The notes under the pieces: model-generated | Database searches by the model: none | What the model was told of the DNA's origin: nothing | The model's input: the letters and a program-made list of their open reading frames with translations, nothing else | Made by a program: the position numbers and the translations under genes | Origin: an uncultured Eisenbergiella sp. | GTDB taxonomy: Bacteria > Bacillota > Clostridia > Lachnospirales > Lachnospiraceae | Direction of reading: 5' to 3' | Length of the DNA stretch: 64,000 nucleotides | NCBI GenBank assembly: GCA_947627215.1 | Contig: CANQVD010000013.1 | Coordinates: 29,130-93,129, forward strand | Shown here: positions 43,692-51,625 of the stretch, in pieces | Layout of the letters: every line of letters begins with the position of its first letter | How positions within the stretch are numbered: the first letter of the stretch is position 1

Positions 43692-43880
43692 CCGCCAAAG
43701 AGTGCTGCCGCCTGGCGCATGTATGCATTCCTTTTCCGGACACGCTCGCGCTCGAGAAAAACGCAGCGGCACTAGGCTCAGCTTCGCCCGCAGGGCTCGC
43801 TTCGCCAAGGGCCGGCGTTTTTCTAACGGTCCGGGAAAATGGAATGCATATATGCGCCAGGCGGCAGCGCTCTTTGGCGG
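43692..43880. repeat. Large imperfect palindrome, copy A of an undescribed intergenic hairpin family
   Basis: The outer arms CCGCCAAAGAGTGCTGCCGC... (from 43692) and its complement (to 43880) match over about 40 bp with two mismatches. They enclose a core (43728-43844) that starts TTCCTTTTCCGG and ends GGGAAAATGGAA. The core contains GAAAAACGC/GCGTTTTTC, and its tip carries GCCC/GGGC. On the reverse strand the core matches copy B at 60724-60842 almost base for base in its outer parts. It may act as a terminator, RNA-stability element or target site. It has no ORF. Confidence 0.85.
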
Positions 43881-43951
43881 GGCCTCTTCCGGGAGATGCC
43901 GGAACTGCTGTGAAATTTTACCGGAAAATCGAAAAAATCCGAAATTTTCTC

Positions 43952-43982
43952 TTGACCTTCCATTTGGTGGAAGGTGTATTCT
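43952..43982 (+). promoter_or_regulatory. MerR-type promoter and operator
   Basis: TTGACC (43952-43957) and TATTCT (43977-43982) are 19 bp apart, the unusual spacing of MerR-controlled promoters. Within it lies a perfect inverted repeat ACCTTCCA (43955-43962), 5-bp centre, TGGAAGGT (43968-43975). It drives the merR-ybjQ operon, implying autoregulation. Confidence 0.88.
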
Positions 43983-44022
43983 CTCCTCAAAAGATGGCGC
44001 TGATGGGACGACGGAGGCGGTT

Positions 44023-44667
44023 ATGCGGATCAACGAAGTGGAACGGCTCGTGGGGATCACCAAAAAGAATATCCGTTTTTATGAAAAAGAGAATCTGCTG
44101 CACCCGGGGCGCAGTCTGGAAAACGGATATCGGGACTACGATGCGGCCGATGTGGAAGAACTGAAACGGATCCGGCTGTTCCGCAGGCTGGCGGTTCCGC
44201 TGGAGGAGATCCGGAACATGCAGACCGGCACGCTGTCCGCGCAGAGCGTGCTCAGACGGCATATCATCGCGCTGGAAGAGCAGAGCGCCAATCTTTTGAA
44301 CGTCAGGGCCGTATGCGAAAAGCTCCTGGAGAACGGGGAGCCCTATGCGCGGCTGGACGCGGACGCCTGGCTTTCGAAGCTGGAGCAGATGGAAAAGGAG
44401 GGAATGCGTTTTATGGATGTGAAAGATCTGGACAGAAAACGCAAAAAACGCGGTTCCGTGACCGCCGCCGCGGTGTTCTGCGCGCTGATGGCGGCATCGG
44501 AGGGCTTTTTTTGCTGGGCGTGCCTGAAAGAGCCGGGAATGCCTGCGGCGTTTTTTATCGTATTTACGGCGATCCCTGCCGTATTTATCGTGGGAACCCT
44601 GCTGGCACTGTATCAGAGGATGAAGGAGATCGATGGAGGAGAAGAGGATGCTGCTGCTAAATATTGA
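44023..44667 (+). CDS. MerR family regulator with two C-terminal membrane segments
   Basis: The 214-residue protein begins MRINEVERLVGITKKNIRFY with the winged helix-turn-helix (1-70: NIRFYEKENLLHPGRSLENG), a dimerisation helix (about 85-110) and a C-terminal part with two hydrophobic stretches (about 145-165 and 172-192) before ALYQRMKEIDG. A membrane-tethered MerR would sense a membrane or envelope signal. GGAGG precedes ATG 44023. The longer frame running back through the palindrome to 43702 is not supported. The effector is unknown; the neighbouring metal genes are suggestive only. Confidence 0.85.
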   Translation: MRINEVERLVGITKKNIRFYEKENLLHPGRSLENGYRDYDAADVEELKRIRLFRRLAVPLEEIRNMQTGTLSAQSVLRRHIIALEEQSANLLNVRAVCEKLLENGEPYARLDADAWLSKLEQMEKEGMRFMDVKDLDRKRKKRGSVTAAAVFCALMAASEGFFCWACLKEPGMPAAFFIVFTAIPAVFIVGTLLALYQRMKEIDGGEEDAAAKY

Positions 44668-44962
44668 CCATATCCCGGGCAAAGAGATAGAAGCGCTGGG
44701 GATCGTGAAGGGAAGCGTTGTTTTTTCCAAAAACTTTGGAAAGGATTTTATGGCCGCCGTCAAGACGCTGGTGGGCGGCGAGATCGCGGATTATACGAAG
44801 ATGCTGGACGAGGCCAGGGGCATCGCCACCAAGCGGATGGTGGATGAGGCCCAGCGTCTGGAGGCGGATGCGATAGTCAATATCCGATATACCTCCTCCT
44901 CCGTGATGCAGAGCGCGGCGGAGTGCACGGCATACGGGACCGCGGTGAAGATCATCAGATAG
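44648..44962 (+). CDS. YbjQ family (UPF0145) protein
   Basis: The 104-residue protein begins MLLLNIDHIPGKEIEALGIV and has the YbjQ features GLVKGS-like IVKGSVVFSKNFGKD, TKMLDEARGIATKRM, and ADAIVNIRYTSSSV. YbjQ proteins form pentameric rings in crystal structures and their function is unproven; a heavy-metal-binding label is sometimes used. ATG 44648 follows GGAGGA by seven bases and overlaps the end of merR by 20 bp; an in-frame ATG at 44633 is possible. Confidence 0.88.
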   Translation: MLLLNIDHIPGKEIEALGIVKGSVVFSKNFGKDFMAAVKTLVGGEIADYTKMLDEARGIATKRMVDEAQRLEADAIVNIRYTSSSVMQSAAECTAYGTAVKIIR

Positions 44963-44970
44963 CGGCAGAA

Positions 44971-45007
44971 AGCGGCAGTTCAGGCGGCGCCTGGACTGCC
45001 GCTTTTT
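44971..45007 (+). terminator. Terminator of the merR-ybjQ operon
   Basis: AGCGGCAGTTCAGGC (44971-44985) pairs with GCCTGGACTGCCGCT (44989-45003) with one G-T pair, followed by TTTTT. Confidence 0.88.
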
Positions 45008-45075
45008 ACGCAGGTGTCACCCCATTCGCGCCGACAATCTTTAAGATTCTTAAGGTATTAATAAGAATTTAGTAC

Positions 45076-45104
45076 TTGACATTACATAATAGTGGAAGTA
45101 TGAT
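45076..45104 (+). promoter_or_regulatory. Promoter for padR-DUF1700
   Basis: TTGACA (45076-45081), 17 bp, TATGAT (45099-45104). TACAT (45083-45087) and ATGTA (45103-45107) form a dyad overlapping the -10, like PadR operators. AATCTT/AAGATT (45036-45048) and ATTCTTA/TAAGAAT (45046-45068) dyads lie upstream. Confidence 0.72.
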
Positions 45105-45136
45105 GTAGAAAACGGAGCGGAAGGGAGGACGGATGC

Positions 45137-45610
45137 GTGAACGCGCAGTTTAAAAAGGGTGTGCTGGAGCTGATCGTGCTGGAGTCGGTGCGCGGCAGGG
45201 ACATGTACGGCTATGAGCTGGTGGAGGAGGTGTCCCGGGTGGTGGATGTGAACGAGGGCACGATCTACCCGCTTTTGAAGCGCCTGACCAATGAGCATTA
45301 TTTTGAAACTTATCTGCGGGAGTCCACGGAAGGGCCGCCGCGCAAATATTATCACATCACGGCCGCCGGGATCTTGTATCGGGACAGCCTGGAGAAGGAC
45401 TGGAACGAGTTCTCGGGGCGGGTGAACGGATTTCTGGAAAACAGGAGGAGAACGTCTTTTGAAGATCCCGGGACGGATGAGACTGCGGGCCGCCGGGAGG
45501 GACAGCAGTTGGTCTTTCGTCCGAGGACGGATGCGGAACGGGCGGAGCGGCATGAGCAGGCGGAGAAACGCAGGGAGAAGTGGATGGAAGGGCAGGAACG
45601 GCAGGGATGA
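45137..45610 (+). CDS. PadR family transcriptional regulator
   Basis: The 157-residue protein starts with GTG 45137 after GGGAGGA. The winged helix-turn-helix covers residues 1-80: MNAQFKKGVLELIVLESVRG, MYGYELVEEV, NEGTIYPLLKRL and the wing GPPRKYYHIT. The C-terminal half is a short helix followed by a charged, probably disordered tail. PadR/DUF1700 pairs are common in Firmicutes, the PadR protein repressing its own operon and a membrane client. The next gene starts inside its stop codon (ATGA). Confidence 0.92.
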   Translation: MNAQFKKGVLELIVLESVRGRDMYGYELVEEVSRVVDVNEGTIYPLLKRLTNEHYFETYLRESTEGPPRKYYHITAAGILYRDSLEKDWNEFSGRVNGFLENRRRTSFEDPGTDETAGRREGQQLVFRPRTDAERAERHEQAEKRREKWMEGQERQG

Positions 45611-47262
45611 ACAAGGCGGAATTTCTGGAACAACTGGATGGGCGGCTGAGCGTGCTCCGGGAAGAGGAACGGAAGGATATCCGGGACGAATACGCGCAGC
45701 ACATCGATATCAAAATGTCACAGGGGATGTCAGAGGAGGACGCCATTGCGGAATTCGGCGATCTGAAGGCTCTGGCGGCGGATATCCTGGAGGCCTATCA
45801 CGTGCAGGCCGATTATATGGAAGCGAAGCAGAAGGACTCCTTTTTGTCCGGCATGAAAAAAGGGATAAATCGCGCGGCCGCATGGACGGGCCGGTCATTC
45901 GTGAGCTTCCGGGACGGCTCGCGTCGCTTTTTTGCCGGTATCCTGCACGCGGGTCGAAAAGGCTTCCGATGGCTGGCTGATCTGTGTAAGAGGCCGTTCG
46001 CGGGCCGCAAAAGGCAGGGATCGGATTGGGAAAAGGATGAGAAGAGAGCGCACAGGGAAGCGGCGGATTTTGAGACAGGCTTCCCGGAAGCCGGAGCAGG
46101 GATAGACGGAGCGGTCGGACCGCGAGAGGGTGAAGCCGGGAACAATGTCGATGCGAACGGACCAAAAGGCCGGGAGGAACCCCAGGGGGCACAGAATGGC
46201 CGGAACCGGGCGGAAAGACGCCGGAAGGGGATCTGGGGGAAAGGACAGAGAGGAGAAAATGGAATGAGAGGGACGGATGCGGCGGCAGGCGGAGGCCATG
46301 CCTCCGAAGGCAAAAGCGGACAGGGCGTGTTTTCAACCATCGGGAGAGGATTTGCGGCGCTGGGGAACGGCTGTATCGGGCTGTGCAAAAGGTGTTTCTG
46401 GCTGGCGTGGAATTGCTTTTTCGCAGGGCTGGGTCTGTTTCTGGGATTCTTCGGATGCGTCGCGCTGTTCTGCCTGGCGGTGCTCATCGTATTTTTCTTC
46501 CTGGGGTATCCCGTGGCGGGCATCACGGTCGGCGCGCTGGGGATGACGATGTGTCTGGGCGCGGTATGCGTCTGGTGTTTTATCGTCCTGCACCGCAGGG
46601 ATGGCAAGAAGCCGGGGAATGCGAGGCTGGAGCTGGGGATCCTGCTGGGGACTTTTCTGGGCGGCGTTCTGTTCGGCGGCCTCGGGACCGGCATCGGCTT
46701 CGGAGAATTTTCTTCCATGGAATATCTGGGGCGCGTGGAGATCGGACAGGAGAATCAGGTGACGGAGGATCTGGATTTCATTTATACGCCGAAGGAGGGA
46801 GGCGGCGTCCGGCTCGCCTGGGTGGATTGGGGCGATTATCGGGCCCAGTCGCTGGTGAAACAGGATCCTTCCGTGCCGAAGAATGTGATCCGCTATGAGG
46901 TGACCTATAACGCCGATCAGGTCCGGCCGTATCTGCTCTTTGCGCAGAACAGGGAGGAGGAGACGGCCGCAGAGGAACGGTCCGAAACACGGGCGGGGGC
47001 AGCCGCGGAGGAGACGGTCGAAAATCCGGAGGAGGCTCCCGCGGACGGAGCTCCGGTTTCCATCGACGGCAATTTGTTCCTGCGTACACGGTATGTGGGA
47101 GATGAGTTCGATCTTTTCATGCGGCTGAAGGACCGGATTCTCGGGGATCTGCGTCAGAACCGGATCGCCTCTTATGAAGGCGGGGAAAGGATCAGCGCCG
47201 TGACGGTGCGGGTGAATCCGGCCATGATGGCATATCTGGAGGATTGTACGAGAAAAGACTGA
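45607..47262 (+). CDS. DUF1700/HAAS-domain membrane protein
   Basis: The 551-residue protein starts with a HAAS/DUF1700 helical domain (MNKAEFLEQLDGRLSVLREE, YAQHIDIKMSQGMSEEDAIAEFGD), then a long basic, Gly/Arg-rich linker (about 95-235), four or five transmembrane helices (about 265-370) and an extracytoplasmic C-terminal domain (about 370-551) with an Ala/Glu insert. DUF1700 proteins are membrane partners of PadR regulators with unknown biochemistry. The linker and insert make this much longer than typical about 200-residue members. Confidence 0.8.
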   Translation: MNKAEFLEQLDGRLSVLREEERKDIRDEYAQHIDIKMSQGMSEEDAIAEFGDLKALAADILEAYHVQADYMEAKQKDSFLSGMKKGINRAAAWTGRSFVSFRDGSRRFFAGILHAGRKGFRWLADLCKRPFAGRKRQGSDWEKDEKRAHREAADFETGFPEAGAGIDGAVGPREGEAGNNVDANGPKGREEPQGAQNGRNRAERRRKGIWGKGQRGENGMRGTDAAAGGGHASEGKSGQGVFSTIGRGFAALGNGCIGLCKRCFWLAWNCFFAGLGLFLGFFGCVALFCLAVLIVFFFLGYPVAGITVGALGMTMCLGAVCVWCFIVLHRRDGKKPGNARLELGILLGTFLGGVLFGGLGTGIGFGEFSSMEYLGRVEIGQENQVTEDLDFIYTPKEGGGVRLAWVDWGDYRAQSLVKQDPSVPKNVIRYEVTYNADQVRPYLLFAQNREEETAAEERSETRAGAAAEETVENPEEAPADGAPVSIDGNLFLRTRYVGDEFDLFMRLKDRILGDLRQNRIASYEGGERISAVTVRVNPAMMAYLEDCTRKD

Positions 47263-47298
47263 TCGGGGAGAAGAAGGGCGGTATCTGCCGCCGAAAAG

Positions 47299-47340
47299 AA
47301 CAGGGCGAGGCCGTTTTGCTTTGGGGCCTCGCCCTGTTTG
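47299..47340 (+). terminator. Terminator after the DUF1700 gene
   Basis: AACAGGGCGAGGCC (47299-47312) pairs perfectly with GGCCTCGCCCTGTT (47325-47338). The T-run after it is short. Confidence 0.75.
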
Positions 47341-47443
47341 GTGCGATGAAAAAAGATTTTCCGACGTGGAAAATGACGGCGCACGTTGTTCGCGCGAAGG
47401 TCCGTGAACAACGCGAAAAATGCCGCGGCGCGGGCAGCGCGAT

Positions 47444-48004
47444 TTATACCTCCATTTTCCAGGTATAGAAAAGCTGCGGGTAGTCGTTCAGATGATGTTC
47501 CAGTTCAAAATCGTAGCGCACGTGACCGTGGGCGACGTAGGGAAGCGGCGCGCCCTTGGTCCGTCCGTCCCTGACAAACAGACCGTCCACCGTGATCCCC
47601 TCCTTCGCCAGCGCCTGTTTGAACAGAAGGACGTACTGTTCACCGTCCGGCGTGAGCCTGAAGCTGACTGCGTAATAATAGCCGATCACCATTTTCTTGC
47701 GCTGCTCCAGAATCTCCTTCTGCAGGATGGTATCGCGGGCCAGAAAGGGATAGAAGGTGGCCAGGGACTCGGTTCCCTGCCGGTAGTCCCCTTCGTGCCA
47801 GAGATGCCTGCCCTCGAAAATGTGCTTCTCGCCTGCCGTTTTGTATTTGCCGGTCTTGACGGCGCGGCGGATCTCGTTCTGCAGGCTGGCGATCTCTTCA
47901 TCCAGAAAGGATTGGAACCGTTTGTCCCCCTGCTTGGGAACGCGCAGCGGTTCGGCCGGCTGTTCTACCTGAAGCTCCTGTTTGATTTCGTCGATGAAAG
48001 ACAT
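47444..48004 (-). CDS. Uncharacterised protein downstream of pyrBI
   Basis: This 186-residue soluble protein was not recognised. It begins MSFIDEIKQELQVEQPAEPL, has a helical first half with several Lys/Glu pairs, and a second half with MVIGYYYAVSFRLTPDGEQY, LFKQALAKEGITVDGL and a Tyr/His-rich end (YDFELEHHLNDYPQLFYTW). No signal peptide, membrane segment or metal-binding motif is evident. AGAGAGG precedes the ATG. It starts 51 bp after pyrI on the same strand, so it is probably the last gene of the pyrBI operon; a nucleotide-related role is only suggested by position. Confidence 0.7.
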   Translation of the reverse strand: MSFIDEIKQELQVEQPAEPLRVPKQGDKRFQSFLDEEIASLQNEIRRAVKTGKYKTAGEKHIFEGRHLWHEGDYRQGTESLATFYPFLARDTILQKEILEQRKKMVIGYYYAVSFRLTPDGEQYVLLFKQALAKEGITVDGLFVRDGRTKGAPLPYVAHGHVRYDFELEHHLNDYPQLFYTWKMEV

Positions 48005-48054
48005 AGGATTGCCTCTCTTTCCATATGTATGTGGGGACGCGCTCCCGCAGGCGG

Positions 48055-48489
48055 TCAGAGCGTCCGCTTGTCGAATTTCTCCTCGCAGTATTTGCAGCGG
48101 TATACTTCCTTCACCTGATCCGCCAGCACGAAAATGTGGGGGAGCTCCTGCTCAATGGAGGTGATGCAGCGCGGGTTCTTACAGAAGATGACGTTGCGGA
48201 TCTGTTTGGGCAGATGCAGCTTTTTCTTCTCCACGATGACGCCGTTTTTGATCACGTTCACAGTAATATTATGATCGATAAAACCCAAAACGTCAAGGTC
48301 GAGCATATCGATATCGCATTCCACTTTTAAAATATCCTTTTTCCCCATCTTGCTGCTGCGGGCGTTTTTGATGATCGCCACCGTGCAGTCCAGCTTGTCC
48401 AGTTGAAGATGATGATAGATGGACATGGCCATACCGGCCTGAATATGATCCAGCACGAAGCCTTCTTCAATCTTTCCGACGTTCAGCAT
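48055..48489 (-). CDS. pyrI: Aspartate carbamoyltransferase regulatory chain
   Basis: The 144-residue protein begins [20 protein letters not shown] and has the allosteric nucleotide-binding domain (VLDHI...AGMAMSIY, then a beta-sheet core) and the C-terminal zinc domain with Cys103, Cys108, Cys132 and Cys135. It binds CTP/ATP and links to PyrB to form the regulated enzyme. AGGAGGAG precedes the ATG, which overlaps the pyrB stop by 7 bp. PyrI is about 10 residues shorter than in E. coli, within the clostridial range. Confidence 0.95.
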   Translation of the reverse strand: MLNVGKIEEGFVLDHIQAGMAMSIYHHLQLDKLDCTVAIIKNARSSKMGKKDILKVECDIDMLDLDVLGFIDHNITVNVIKNGVIVEKKKLHLPKQIRNVIFCKNPRCITSIEQELPHIFVLADQVKEVYRCKYCEEKFDKRTL

Positions 48490-49415
48490 TTCGTCTCCTC
48501 CTTTCCGGCAAGGCCCAGCAGCGTCAGGATCAGGGCCATACGCACATAGACGCCGTACTGCGCCTGTTTGAAATAGACGGCCCGGGGATCGTCGTCCACA
48601 TCCACGGATATTTCATTGACCCGCGGAAGCGGATGCAGTACCAGCATGTCGGCGGGCGCATGGCGCAGCTTCTTTTTGTTGAGGATGTAAAAGTCCTTCA
48701 GACGGATATAATCTTCTTCGTTGAAGAAGCGCTCTCTCTGGACGCGGGTCATATACAGGATGTCGAGCCGGGGCAGCGTGTCCTCCAGGCGGATGACCTC
48801 TTCGTAGGGGATGTTTTTGTCCCGGAGCATTTCCGTGATGTAATCCGGGATGCGCAGCTCGTCGGGAGAGATGAAGATGAACCGCATGCCCTCATAACGG
48901 GAAAGGGCATTGATCAGGGAATGGACGGTGCGGCCGAATTTCAGGTCGCCGCACAGGCCGATGGTGAGGTGATCCAGATGGCCCCGCAGGGAGCGGATGG
49001 TCAGCAGATCCGTCAGCGTCTGGGTGGGATGCTGGTGGCCGCCGTCGCCCGCGTTGATCACCGGAATGCCGGAATGCTCCGCGGCCACCAGGGGCGCGCC
49101 CTCCTTCGGATGGCGTATGGCGCAGATGTCCGCATAGCAGGAAATGATGCGGATGGTGTCGGCGACGCTTTCTCCCTTGGAGGCGGAAGAACTGTTGGCA
49201 TCGGAGAAGCCGAGAACGGAGCCTCCCAGATTCAGCATGGCCGCTTCAAAGCTTAAGCGCGTCCGGGTGCTGGGTTCATAGAAGCAGGTGGCCAGCTTTT
49301 TGCCGGCACAGGTGTGGGCGTATTTGGGCATGTTGTGCTCGATGTCGTTGGCCAGATCGAAGAGGCTGTCCAGCTCTTCCACGGTGAAATCCAGCGGATT
49401 CATCAAATGTCTCAT
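48483..49415 (-). CDS. pyrB: Aspartate carbamoyltransferase catalytic chain
   Basis: The 310-residue enzyme condenses carbamoyl phosphate and aspartate, the committed pyrimidine step. Motifs include [13 protein letters not shown] (STRTR about 49-53), [24 protein letters not shown]-like [11 protein letters not shown] and LHPLPRV. ATG 49415 is chosen with AGGAGG 11 bases upstream; the open frame to 49490 lacks a site. pyrI overlaps its end. No pyrimidine attenuator was recognised, and a terminator-like hairpin lies just upstream, so control may be through the enzyme rather than RNA. Confidence 0.96.
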   Translation of the reverse strand: MRHLMNPLDFTVEELDSLFDLANDIEHNMPKYAHTCAGKKLATCFYEPSTRTRLSFEAAMLNLGGSVLGFSDANSSSASKGESVADTIRIISCYADICAIRHPKEGAPLVAAEHSGIPVINAGDGGHQHPTQTLTDLLTIRSLRGHLDHLTIGLCGDLKFGRTVHSLINALSRYEGMRFIFISPDELRIPDYITEMLRDKNIPYEEVIRLEDTLPRLDILYMTRVQRERFFNEEDYIRLKDFYILNKKKLRHAPADMLVLHPLPRVNEISVDVDDDPRAVYFKQAQYGVYVRMALILTLLGLAGKEETKC

Positions 49416-49491
49416 GAAAACGAAGTCCTCCTTATTCAGGTCAGCGGGATAACGCGGCGCATTTTCCCCTTCTGCCGTCTTTTGGCCCAAA

Positions 49492-49525
49492 GAAAATCGA
49501 AGAGAATGGATTCCCTTCGATTTTC
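49492..49525 (-). terminator. Terminator after the nitroreductase, before pyrB
   Basis: GAAAATCGAAG (49492-49502) and CTTCGATTTTC (49515-49525) form a perfect 11-bp stem. On the minus strand TTTTCTTT follows. It could also act as an attenuator for pyrBI. Confidence 0.65.
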
Positions 49526-49534
49526 GGGTGATCG

Positions 49535-50074
49535 TTATTGGAAGGTGAGCAGATCCGATACGCTCTTGCGTCTGGGAGCGGCCGGTTCCTCCGCCGCATA
49601 TCCGAGCGGGATCAGCGCCACCAGCTCTCTGTCCTCCGGAAGCTCCAGAAGCGCCTCCGCCCTGGCCCGGTCAAAAATACCCATGATCACGGAAGCGAGC
49701 CCCGCTTCGTGGGCGGCGAGACAAAAGGTCTGGGACGCGATGCCGGCGTCGAACATCTGCCAGGTGTCCCCCCGGGGAGTGGTGAAAGAACCGTCCCGTT
49801 CATAACCGCAGCGGTTTTTGAGGACCGTGACGGCGATCAGCATGGGCGCGCCGGCGATGATTTTGCCGTTGTTGGGGAACATTGCGGTGCATTCGTCCGC
49901 GATGCGGTCTTTTCGTTCCCCCTCCACCGCAATGTAACGGACGATCTGCGTATTTTTCCAACTGGGCGCATAGGAAGCGGTGGACACGATATCCTGAAGC
50001 AGCGTATGATCGACGGGCTGTTCAGTAAACCGGCGGACGCTTCTGCGGCTGAGAATACATTCCTTGGCAGTCAT
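49535..50074 (-). CDS. Nitroreductase family protein
   Basis: The 179-residue flavoprotein has the FMN-binding start [26 protein letters not shown], and late [22 protein letters not shown] and [12 protein letters not shown]. Such enzymes reduce nitroaromatics, quinones or related compounds with NAD(P)H; the physiological substrate is unknown. GGAGGG precedes ATG 50074. It is transcribed from its own promoter, divergent from the PH-domain gene, and closes at the hairpin before pyrB. Confidence 0.9.
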   Translation of the reverse strand: MTAKECILSRRSVRRFTEQPVDHTLLQDIVSTASYAPSWKNTQIVRYIAVEGERKDRIADECTAMFPNNGKIIAGAPMLIAVTVLKNRCGYERDGSFTTPRGDTWQMFDAGIASQTFCLAAHEAGLASVIMGIFDRARAEALLELPEDRELVALIPLGYAAEEPAAPRRKSVSDLLTFQ

Positions 50075-50148
50075 AAACCCTCCTTTTCCCGGCTGGGACG
50101 GGACGGTCTGCGCCCGGTCCCGGTCAGCGGTTTTCGTGCATTGGAATC

Positions 50149-50177
50149 AGTATAGCATAGGGAAAAAACGATTGCAA
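50149..50177 (-). promoter_or_regulatory. Nitroreductase promoter
   Basis: On the minus strand TTGCAA (50172-50177), 17 bp, TATACT (50149-50154) with TGC as an extended -10. Confidence 0.72.
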
Positions 50178-50184
50178 CCGGGAA

Positions 50185-50213
50185 TTGAAAAAAGAGCGGG
50201 GATGTCGTATACT
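50185..50213 (+). promoter_or_regulatory. Promoter for the PH-domain/MoxR operon
   Basis: TTGAAA (50185-50190), 17 bp, TATACT (50208-50213). Its -35 box lies seven bases from the -35 box of the divergent nitroreductase promoter. Confidence 0.72.
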
Positions 50214-50286
50214 GTCTGTAAAAGGGCGCACGCGGCCGAGGGCGGAAAGTGCGCGGCGACCGGTGCGGCCGGAGAAGGAGATGGGT

Positions 50287-50661
50287 ATGGAATTTCGGGA
50301 AAAGAAGAGATGGCTGTGTTTTGCGCTTCCTCTCACATTTACCGTCTACACGGTGAAGGAGGACATGATCACGGTGGAGGAGGGCTTCTTCAACAAAAAG
50401 GAGAATGACTGTTACATGTATAAGGTGCAGGACGTAGAGCTCATCCGTTCGCTGGGGGAGCGGATATTCGGCCTGGGAACCGTGAAATGCTATACGGGCG
50501 ATACCACGAACAAGGAGCTTCTGCTGGTGCACGTCAGGAACGCGAAGGCCATTAAGGATTTCATTTTGGAGGCCTCGGAGCAGGCGAGAATGAAGCGGCG
50601 CACGATGAACCTGCTGGACATCGGCGCGGGAGAGATGGAAGACGCGGCGGACGCGGACTGA
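50287..50661 (+). CDS. PH domain-containing protein (bPH2/YdbS-like)
   Basis: The 124-residue protein MEFREKKRWLCFALPLTFTV has a single pleckstrin-homology-like fold (ITVEEGFFNKKENDCYMYKV, then TVKCYTGDTTNKELLLVHVR). It lacks transmembrane helices. ATG 50287 has AAGGAG six bases upstream; the ATG at 50281 directly abuts it. It may interact with membrane proteins, as YdbS relatives do. It lies upstream of the MoxR gene in the same direction, but no functional link is known. Confidence 0.8.
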   Translation: MEFREKKRWLCFALPLTFTVYTVKEDMITVEEGFFNKKENDCYMYKVQDVELIRSLGERIFGLGTVKCYTGDTTNKELLLVHVRNAKAIKDFILEASEQARMKRRTMNLLDIGAGEMEDAADAD

Positions 50662-50707
50662 AGATCCGGTTCGCGGCGGGGGTTCGGAAAGAGGCAGAGG
50701 TGTCTGG

Positions 50708-51625
50708 ATGCTTCAGAAGCTGGAATCTGCGATCAACCAAGTGTTTGTGGGAAAAGAGGACGTGGTGGAAAAGGTGCTGGTCTGCCTGCTGGCCGGCGGC
50801 CATGTGCTGTTTGAGGATGTGCCGGGCGTGGGAAAGACCACGCTGGCCCAGGTGCTGGCGAAGGCGGTACAGGCCAGCTTCGGGCGGATCCAGTTCACGC
50901 CGGATACGCTGCCGGGGGATATCGTCGGGATGTCTGTTTACAATATGAAGACGGGCGAATTCGTGCACCGGGACGGCGCGGTAATGCATCAGATCCTGCT
51001 GGCGGATGAGATCAACCGGACATCGCCCCGGACGCAGGCGAGCCTGCTGGAGGCGATGGCGGAAGGACAGGTGACGGTGGACGGACAGGCCTATCCGCTG
51101 CCGGAACCGTTCATGGTGCTGGCGACGCAGAACCCCATCGAATTTCTGGGGACCTATCCGCTGCCGGAGGCCCAGATGGACCGCTTCATGATGCGGCTTT
51201 CGGTGGGGTATCCGGACCGGGAACGGGAGATCCTTATGGCGGAGCAGTTCCTTTCCGGGGAAACGCCGGATACCGTCAGTCAGGTCTGTACGCCGGCGGA
51301 TGTACTGCGGATGCGCAGGGAGGCGGAGGGCGTTCACGTAAGCCGTACGGTGCTGGGATATCTGCAGGATCTGATGCGGCTGACCAGAGAGGAAACCCGG
51401 TTTCGGACCGGCGCCAGTCCCAGAGCGATGCTGTCCCTGATCCGGGCCAGTCAGGCCTGGGCCTATATGCAGGGACGGGATTTCGTGAAGCCGGACGACG
51501 CAAAGGCCATGGCGGAGCCGGTCCTGCTGCATCGCCTTTCGCTGACGTCCGAGGGGCGGCTGAAAAATGAGGATGCGTCCAAAATTCTGGTGAGCCTGAT
51601 CCACCGGGCGAGGGTGCCGGTATGA
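50708..51625 (+). CDS. MoxR-family AAA+ ATPase
   Basis: The 305-residue ATPase has Walker A (EDVPGVGKTTLAQVLAKA), Walker B LLADEINRTSPRTQASLLEAM, sensor-1 FMVLATQNPIEFLGTYPLPEAQ and the arginine-finger region. MoxR proteins act as chaperones for metal or cofactor insertion into VWA/DUF58 clients. The DUF58 gene overlaps its stop by 4 bp, and a transglutaminase-like gene follows, the standard three-gene cluster. Confidence 0.93.
   Translation: MLQKLESAINQVFVGKEDVVEKVLVCLLAGGHVLFEDVPGVGKTTLAQVLAKAVQASFGRIQFTPDTLPGDIVGMSVYNMKTGEFVHRDGAVMHQILLADEINRTSPRTQASLLEAMAEGQVTVDGQAYPLPEPFMVLATQNPIEFLGTYPLPEAQMDRFMMRLSVGYPDREREILMAEQFLSGETPDTVSQVCTPADVLRMRREAEGVHVSRTVLGYLQDLMRLTREETRFRTGASPRAMLSLIRASQAWAYMQGRDFVKPDDAKAMAEPVLLHRLSLTSEGRLKNEDASKILVSLIHRARVPV

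Noticed and set aside
43692..43880. Phase-variable invertible promoter (inverton) in palindromes A and B.
   Set aside because: The loops contain no promoter-like sequence, the arms almost fill the element and no nearby recombinase is present.
43692..43880. Retron or group II intron remnant behind the palindromes.
   Set aside because: No reverse transcriptase or intron domain signals occur anywhere in the window.
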